Both the position numbers and the translations under genes were made by a program. Positions 53,240 through 64,000 of a DNA stretch of 64,000 bases are shown here, one piece after another. The stretch's first letter is position 1. Each line of letters starts with the position of its first letter. The stretch spans positions 1,205,001 to 1,269,000 of the forward strand of contig JAMPIT010000493.1 of NCBI GenBank assembly GCA_026261815.1. Reading direction: 5' to 3'. The notes below the pieces were generated by a model. It ran no database searches and was not told the origin of the DNA. It worked only from the letters and a program-made list of their open reading frames with translations. The stretch is from Monarcha castaneiventris obscurior. Its lineage: Eukaryota; Chordata; Aves; Passeriformes; Monarchidae.

Positions 53240-54372
53240 GGACATATCCCTTGCCTCACGGCAGTGGGAGCAACTGATGTCATGCTTTTTTCAGCCTCTC
53301 AAATTGACCGTGCCCATCACTTTTCCCTTGGCCTTTCCAGGAGGGAGACTTTCTTTAGAAGTGAGGGGGTTTATTTTTGTTATTGTAGTTGTTTGAGGGG
53401 TTTTGTTGTTCTTTGGCATTTGGTTTTTTTGTTTGGAGTGTTGTTTAGGCAACTGTTAGGATTTCCCTGCCCTGTTCAGTGCCAACAGCGAACACAGATG
53501 TGTTCTCTGTGTGTTTAGGAGGCCCAAGGGTTGTGCTAAGTGCTCACTGGGAGGAAGCAGAGCTGGTTGAGGAGCAGAAGGGAATGTGCTTTATTAGTGG
53601 ATATTCAATATTTTTCCAGTCCAGTATTAGAAATGAAGCAAACTCCCTCTGTACTCATTGTACCCAAATTCCCTGTATCCCAAGTGCAGTGCCCAGCCCA
53701 CAAAGAGGGAGCTCAGCTCTGGCAGGGGAAGGTTTGTGACAGGGCTTCTCTCTTGGAGCTGTGCTGGGTGCTGGTGTGGGGCTGAGCAGGGCCAGGCTGC
53801 CCAAGTGGGTCTCCCCTCTGGAAACTTTACCAGATGACAGGTTTCATTTGGGAACCAGATTTGTTGGAGCCTGGTGCTGTGCAAGGTGAACCTGTGTTCC
53901 CCAAGGCCATCGGGGACCCCTGGGTACCCAAGGACAGGGGGAGGACAGAGCACAGTCCTGGCAGGGGCCAGTCCACAGAGCTCTGCTATGTGTGCCCTCA
54001 GCACTCCCGGGCCCAGCCCACTTGTCCTGGAAAATACCAGTGGAAAACAGCATCTCCTCTGAGTGGCTGGCATCCATAACCCTGACTGAAGAGCTGCTGC
54101 CATCCCAGACTGGGGACTAGTGACAAGATGTCTGAGGAATGAGGATCGGCCCCTTTTGTCTACCCGAGGAAGGCAACACATTCCTCATGCGCTGCCTGCA
54201 TAGCCCTTGGAGTAGCTTAACTAATGAGTGATACTTAAGCCACATGGGTGAAGCTTGGCTGTTTCAGGAATGTTCTCAGCACCAGTGTGGGCACAATCAG
54301 GGCTTGAAGAGGTGCAGAGACTGTGGCCTTGAACAACTACAAAAGCTCCATGTTGCCTTTTCAGTCCAGATC

Positions 54373-54545
54373 ATGGAATGATGCAGATAAGAAGGACCCT
54401 CCGGAGGTCTGTAGTCCAACCTCCTGCTCAAAGCAGGGGCAACTACAGGGGCAGACCAGGTTGCTCATAGTTTTAAACAGCTAGGGCACAAAAACCTCCA
54501 AGGGTGGAGACTGCAACCTCTCTAGATGGGTAAAAACAAGATTCC
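54373..54545 (-). mobile_element. CR1 LINE 3' fragment (antisense)
   Basis: The plus strand reads 'agaaggaccctccggaggtc', 'gtagtccaacctcctgctca', aagcagggg and later 'ctccaagggtggagactgca' and acctctct, the reverse complement of an older CR1 subfamily 3' end. Confidence 0.8.
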
Positions 54546-56079
54546 GACGATGTGCTCCCATCAGCCCACAGCCAGCATCTGGCATGAATGAAGGCTCTCA
54601 TGTGGTCTTCAGTGAACTGCAGGATGGAGCTGGAGGCTGAGCATAGAGTTGGGCTCTTCACTGTGGTGGCCCGTGAACTTCCATTGTGTTGGAGTGACCG
54701 CAGGGTCTCCTCCCCGAGGTGCACTGCTCCTTGGGATGGCCTGTCCCGGTTTGGATTCCGCGGTTGTCTGTCAGCCTGGTCACTCCCCCAGAGCTTTCCC
54801 ATTGGTACCCGCTCCCTGATCCCACCTTTCCCCTGGCCTGAGCCAGCCATGTTCTGTGTATTTGCCTCTGCAGCCTTTGACAGGAAGCATGCAAAAAAAT
54901 GCTCTTGCCGGAATTGCAAGCAAATACCTTTCCTGCCTCTTTGCCACTGACTGAATACTGATTTAATTCGGTATTACTTCACCACCTCTCTGCAAACCAG
55001 TATGTGTTTTCAGTCAGGTAAAACACGCAGTGCATGGACTGCTGAGGAGTCAATGCACTGAGGTTGCTGGTAGCAACCAAGGCTTTCCAGCCCCTCCTGC
55101 TGAAGCAGTGCACTCACCTGCAGCATCCAGGAGCTGTGGCTGTGTGCTGGGGCTGCTCAGGAGCTCCCCAGCTTTGGGTTAGCAAGTCTACACTCAGTGA
55201 AGCAGTTATGCTGGTCTATGCTGCAGAGGGAATGGCCACAGTCCTTACTTTAGACATGAACTGACAAGCAGCTCAATTTTACTGAACTGCTCTTAGGTTT
55301 GGTGGCCTAAAAGGAAAGGCAAAAAGCTGACTGTTTGCCTCCAGAAGAGAATTTTAAATGGAAGCTGATGTTTTTTAAAGGAAGCTGTGCTGGTGGTGGA
55401 GTGTCTAGCCCCTGACTTCTAGCAGCTCTGCATCAGTTGTACACGTTGCTGGGAGTGTGAGGATTTGTGCTGGGGAGACCTGGGCAGGAATGATTGCATC
55501 TGTCTCTGTGCAAGAGCCAGCTCATTCCATGTTTTAAGCTGTGTATTACTAGTTTAATAAAGCAGGTTCCTTCAGCGTGCCAGGGAACTTACTCAGCTGC
55601 AGCTTACAAAACCTCCTTGTTCTCCCGAAGTTCTTTGTGCAAAAATAGATAGACACCGACCAGTAAATCCACCTTTAATTTGCAGGGGGACATTGAGCTA
55701 TGAGTATGCCCTTTTCTGAATAAAGGGCAGCACTAAAATCTCTTTGGCAGCGCCAGGATGGGATGAGAGAGCCATGCAAGGCAATGTGGCTTGTGGTGAC
55801 AGCACCCTTGTGACCTTCACCTCAGGACAGCTCTGTGTCTGCAGTGATGTTGGCAGCACAGATGTACCTGCAGCTGCTGTGGGTCGTTGCTCAGTGCCAC
55901 TTGTTTTCCTGCACTCTGCTCCCACCTGGGCACCTGAACCAGCAAGAGAACAGCGGGAGAGTGGCTCTCGCTGTCTGAGCAGAACCTCTTTGTTCTGCTT
56001 CCACAGCTGGGTGTGGGGACTTGGCGAGCAGTGTGGCCAAGAAGGCAATGACAGCTGGGTCCGTACCAGCCATGGTGTG

Positions 56080-56606
56080 GCCAGCATGGCCATCCCCCTG
56101 TGCTGGGCACTGCTGAGGCACTTTGAGTGCTCTGTCCAGTTCTGGGCCCCTCATGACAAGAGAAACATTGAGGGGCTGGAGTGTGTCCAGGGAAGGGGAT
56201 TGAGCTGGGGAAGGGTCTGGAGCACCAGGAGAGGCTGAGGGAGCTGGGAAAGGGGCTCAGCCTGGAGAAAAGGAGGCTCAGGGGGGACCTTCTGGCTCTC
56301 TAGAACTCCTGAGGTGCCAATGCAGCTGGTGGGGCTCTGCTCCCAGGGAGCAAGAACAGGAGGAGACAAAACAGCCTCAAGCTGTTCAGGTTGGACATCA
56401 AGAGGAAATTCTTCACTGGGGAGGGTGGTCAAACACTGGAACAGACTGCCCGGGGGAGGTGGTGGAGTCCCCAACTCTGGAGGTGTCCAAGGAAGGCCTG
56501 GACATGGGACTCAGTGCTCTGGGCTGGGTGACAAGGTGGGGATGGGACACAGGTTGGACTTTATCTTGGAGGTCTTTTCCAACCCCAATGATTGTGTGGG
56601 TGAGGT
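56080..56606 (+). mobile_element. CR1 LINE 3' fragment
   Basis: This sense copy includes 'ccctgtgctgggcactgctg', 'gacaagagaaacattgaggg', 'ggctggagtgtgtccaggga', 'ggctcagcctggagaaaagg', 'gttcaggttggacatcaaga' and the tail 'ggttggactttatcttggag' with cttttccaacccc. It is the longest CR1 piece in the intergenic region and is of the same subfamily as 12,228-12,790. Confidence 0.94.
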
Positions 56607-58110
56607 TCAGCCCTCTTGCCTTAAGCATGCCTGGGAGCAGGAAATGTCCTGTCTGAATTCCAGTGGCAGTTTGGTGTCAGGACAAAGCCCCAAACTGCTC
56701 ATTAGTCTGGTGTGCCTCAGCTTTTTGCTCTCAGCACACCCACTGTGCTGAGTTCAAAGGGCCGATCACAAGGGATGCGTACTAAAATAAGCTTTCCCCT
56801 CATCCTCCCGGCTTAGGGGGATTCTAGGAATTCATGGTTCATGAGATATGTGGCTGTGGTGTCCATTTTTAGTGACCTTAAATGAAATTAAGGGCAACAT
56901 GCAGCATGTTTTTCAAAACACTCGGGACAGTGACTCTGCTGCAAGCCCACAGGGTCAGCTCTCGTCGGGCCAACACAAACAGGGTCAGCCACTATGTCCG
57001 AAAGACAGGGTGACATCCCCTGTGCTGCAGCAGCAGCTGTAGGTGTCCCAGGCTGCTCCAGCTCAAGAGTGGTGCTGTGGGAGGTGGCAGGAGCTGTTTG
57101 GGGGGAAGGGAGGGGGCTTCTGGCTTCACACAAGTCCTGTTGGCTTCGTTCTGCTGAGGGAAGGCTGGTCCTGCAGCCTTGGGTGAGCGTCCATGCAGTA
57201 CAGAGAGAAAACAGGGGCTGCTGAACAGTGACGGATGATCAGAACAGCCAGAATGGCTTGGCATGGAGGAGACCCTTCCTGTCCTGCACCGGGAGCTCAC
57301 TCCACCTGTGCATGAAGGCTCCGACTGCTCCTGCCAAATGCTGCCCTGCCAGCCATTGCCTGGCTGCTCTGTACCAACCAAACAGCGTGTTTGGGACTGG
57401 GAAACCTCTGTTCAAAACTCACTTTCCCAGTACCCTTCTCACGTGGGAATTGCACCCACACATGTCTAGGAACCTGCTCAGCATGGCGTGATGGAGCTTC
57501 TGCACCTCATTTTGGCAGCAAGAGCAGTGAACATTGTGAGCAGCCAAAGTTGTATTTGAAACTAAACTTGTGTAGTGTGTTCATGATTTGACAATTATGA
57601 ACTGTCCACTCCTGACCAGATTTGGGTGCTGTTCTTTCTGATCAGTCTCTATTTTGCCATGGTTTATCACACTGTATTTCAGCCATGGCTTCTCATCCTG
57701 TCCTCCCTGACCCACACAGTGGTGGAAAGCCACAAGAATTGCCATAACTGATCCTTCATGAATCCTCATCCTTTTTTTCCTTCCTATGGCCTTGCTCTCC
57801 ACCCTACACAGAGCTGTTTTGGGTTCCTTCACCACTGTGCAGCTCTGCCCAGGCAACCCGTGAGCAGGAGCCTTCTGTGCTATCATTTGTTTGACATGTT
57901 GGTGAGAGGGAAGTGCTGGCTGTGGTCGTAGCTGGCAGGAGAGCATGTTCCTAGTAGAGGAAATTCCCACAAAAGAGAAGTCTACAAAACACAGATAGGT
58001 CCCAGAGTTACTAAAATTGGGAGGAAAGAGCATGCCCTTTCTTTACACACTGTATATGGCAAAAAATGAGCAAGAATTGGTGAGCAGGCGGGAGTGTCGA
58101 TCCCTTCCTT

Positions 58111-58185
58111 CCAAATATAGGGAAGGGGCTGAACCAAGGGAACTAAGCTGAGCCTATAAAAGCTGTCAGGGAGAAACCCCTTGTT
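58111..58185 (+). promoter_or_regulatory. Predicted myosin heavy chain promoter (TATA box)
   Basis: TATAAAAG lies at 58,155-58,162, about 880 bp before the start codon, and would place the start of transcription near 58,185. A CArG-like ccaaatatagg is at 58,111-58,121, one base longer than the consensus. Sarcomeric myosin genes typically use TATA promoters and noncoding first exons, so position and motif fit, but the start site is inferred. Confidence 0.55.
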
Positions 58186-58454
58186 GGTGGCTCCTGATGT
58201 CCTGGCCATGCTCATGGCCATGCTGTGACTGACCTGCAGAGGGACAGAGGGCTCCTGCCACAGGTCCTGTTCCCCATGCACTGTGGTGGGAATTCTGCTG
58301 TAGATTCCCCTCTGGGCCATTCCTTGGGCAGGGAAGGAGTGGTCTCTGGTGAACTCCTCTGGCCCTCAATGGGCACAGTTGCCATGAGAGGTGTTGGGCC
58401 TTTGGAGAGGCTGTAGCTCAGTTGAAGTCTGACCTTTGACTGTTTCTGTTTCAG

Positions 58455-58507
58455 AGATCTGAGATGTCAGCTGCTTCCTTCCTGCTTTCTGTTGACTGAT
58501 TGTTCAG
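58455..58507 (+). other. Probable noncoding 5'UTR exon of the myosin gene
   Basis: A strong pyrimidine tract and acceptor (ctgtttctgtttcag) precede 53 bases that end at a good donor, gttcag|gtgagg. Its position between the TATA box and the ATG exon is where skeletal myosin genes carry a second untranslated exon. The ATG exon itself begins after an acceptor at 59,032-59,033, four bases before the start codon, so upstream untranslated exons are required. The donor of the first exon is not resolved. Confidence 0.5.
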
Positions 58508-59037
58508 GTGAGGATTTGAGGCATGAAAACTAATAGCTTGCCCAGGCTGGCATGAGCTGGCTTTTCTCCTGAGCTCACTGTGGGTAGGTCCCTGTTTTTG
58601 CCCCTGCATGAGCTTTAACAAGCCACAGCACGTGTCCATTCCTGTCCACTGTGGCTGCTCACCAGAGGACTAGGACAGGTTCCACGTTAATAGAGAGTGC
58701 GGGAAGTCATAAATTAAAAACCAGAAGAAAAATAATCTTCAGGGCTTCACTTTTTCTCAGGATTACACGAATCCTTCAGAGGGAGCCCTCCTCCTCCTCC
58801 TTTGGACATGGACCTCCTTTCCTTGGGGCCATGAAGGGTGGTAGCTCTTCTTCACTGCCTTTGTATCTTCCAGCTTGGAAAAGCAAACATCTCCCTCAAG
58901 ACCTCGCCGAACACACCTGAGAACTGGGAGGGGTGAGCTTGGAGCAGCCAGCTGGGGAGGGCTGGTGGATGTTCAGCTCCACTCTGCCCTGAGCACCACA
59001 CCAGGGACCAGCCCAGCAGGGTCTGTCTTTCAGAGCC

Positions 59038-62878
<3,841 letters not shown>

Positions 62879-64000
62879 GTAAGGACAGCCCTCACCTGGT
62901 GACATTGAGTAAAGTCAGTGTGGGAAACGTTTCCCTGGATGAGCCAGCTCAGTGACAGAGGGTCCAGCGGCACCAGGGCACAGTGCCCTGTGTCACATGC
63001 CCCCAGATGTCCCTTTGGAGAGCCTCAGTCTGTGCAGAGCAGGTATCAAGCGCTGATTTACATCCTCAGCGTTGCAGCATCGGCCCTGCCCGGGTTCCCC
63101 AAGCTGTACTTGTGTCTCTGCATAGCAGGGTCACACTAGGGCTTACTCCATCTCCATTTATCCTCCCTGGGTAAGTTGTAATACAATCTGTGTGCAGGTG
63201 AGGTGGAGGGGTGGCCAGTGTACTCTGCCTCACACCTTGCTATTCTCAGTGGTGTGGAAATTACAACTTAGACGGGCCAGATCCTGTGAATAATCTTCAG
63301 TAGAAAGGTAAGCAATTCTAGGTGCAGGATGGCCAGGTACCCTGACCTACAAACCATTTATCTGAGCTTTTAATCATACGGGCAAAAGTTATTTCCTGTT
63401 TCCAGTATAGCCCCTCTGACCAATGGCATGGCATTCCCTACCCATGCTCCATATCTGTCCCTTCTGCCACACACTCAGCTACTGCACTCATCCTCAAACT
63501 ACTCTGCCCATCCCTGCCACCCACCCACAGAACATTTCCCAGGGTGGAGCTCCTGCTCCCATCCTCCTGCTCTGTGCCCTCTGAGCATTTACCACCTCAC
63601 TCTTCCCTCCCCGAGGAGATTGCTGTGTCTGTGCAAGGACACATTTACCCTCGGTGTACAGAGGGCTTCCTCTTCTGCACACAGCCCCACCACACAGCTG
63701 CACGCCTGCCCCTCTCCTCTTACTCTGCCACAGGATTCAGGACTGAAAATTACTTGGGAATTTCGGCCTCAGTTGGACGGAGATGAGCACACATATATGC
63801 CTTACTCATGTGCACCACAGCACACAGCCCCAGGGGGTGCAAGTGCATCCAGGGATTCGTGTGTGTCATGTGTGAGGATAAGCACAAACGAGCCTTATCT
63901 AAAAGCCTCTTTCTTAAAAGCTGGTTCTGTGGATGGCCTGTGTTCAGTGTCTGCCAGTGCTGAGTGCTCAGCTCTGGGTTCACAACATTAAAGTGGAAGG
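62879..64000 (+). other. Myosin heavy chain intron (partial)
   Basis: This is sequence after the gtaagg donor of the 99-bp exon. The next expected exon (about 104 bp, encoding an LLITTNPYDY-like segment) was looked for and not found, so the intron is longer than 1.1 kb. No repeat or other gene is recognised; the open frame at 63,428-63,991 has no myosin similarity. Confidence 0.7.

Larger units (their letters stand above)
51831..58150. other. Intergenic region SCO1-myosin heavy chain
   Basis: About 6.3 kb without a gene I can support. It contains a solo LTR (52,896-53,239), an antisense CR1 fragment (54,373-54,545) and a longer sense CR1 fragment (56,080-56,606). Open frames up to 184 codons show no domain or splice pattern. 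The last kilobase probably includes upstream control elements of the myosin gene. Confidence 0.75.

Noticed and set aside
62879..64000. Ninth coding exon of the myosin gene
   Set aside because: No sequence encoding the expected conserved segment and flanked by AG/GT was found, so it must be beyond the right edge.

Overview
The window is vertebrate nuclear DNA from a bird, most likely a passerine. Genes are split by GT-AG introns and carry CpG-island promoters. Interspersed repeats are dominated by CR1 LINE 3' ends, there is one short solo LTR with a 6-bp target duplication, and a tRNA-Ile/CR1-tail SINE of the TguSINE1 type (a passerine family) lies at about 38.5 kb. No operon, CRISPR or prokaryotic feature is present. 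All gene calls were made by reading exons, splice sites and phases directly and matching them to remembered vertebrate protein families; no database search was run.

Layout. (1) 1-34,685, minus strand: the 5' part of MAP2K4 (MKK4/SEK1). Coding exon 1 (34,601-34,685) sits in a CpG island. It is followed by a 24.7-kb intron 1, coding exon 2 with the MAPK-docking motif (9,751-9,853), and the start of intron 2, which runs off the left edge. The introns hold CR1 fragments, a pair of 78-bp inverted repeats about 1 kb apart and many chance ORFs. (2) 34.7-39.1 kb: intergenic, with an ancient L3/CR1-like LINE relic, a SINE, CR1 pieces and a GGGATC-type G-rich array just upstream of TMEM220. (3) 39,126-42,902, plus: TMEM220, six coding exons, 159 aa. 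(4) 44,326-46,121, minus: ADPRM, three coding exons, 318 aa, tail-to-tail with TMEM220. (5) 46,167-50,994, plus: SCO1, six coding exons, 262 aa, head-to-head with ADPRM with only 45 bp between start codons. Its last intron carries a 24-copy, 41-bp minisatellite preceded by a CTCF-like motif. (6) 51.0-58.1 kb: intergenic, with a solo LTR and CR1 copies. (7) From about 58.15 kb, plus: the 5' end of a sarcomeric myosin heavy chain gene of MYH3-like type (TATA box, probable 5'UTR exon, eight coding exons to 62,878), continuing beyond the right edge.

The order MYH-SCO1-ADPRM-TMEM220 matches human 17p13. MAP2K4 directly next to TMEM220 differs from human, where other genes lie between them. The genes are functionally unrelated: stress-kinase signalling, an orphan membrane protein, a nucleotide-diphosphate hydrolase, cytochrome c oxidase copper delivery and muscle contraction. 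The only clear shared regulation is the ADPRM/SCO1 bidirectional promoter. I found no undescribed biological system. The points most worth a second look are the phased minisatellite with its four-unit higher-order repeat, several replacements at normally invariant myosin motor positions, and the cleanly bounded solo LTR.
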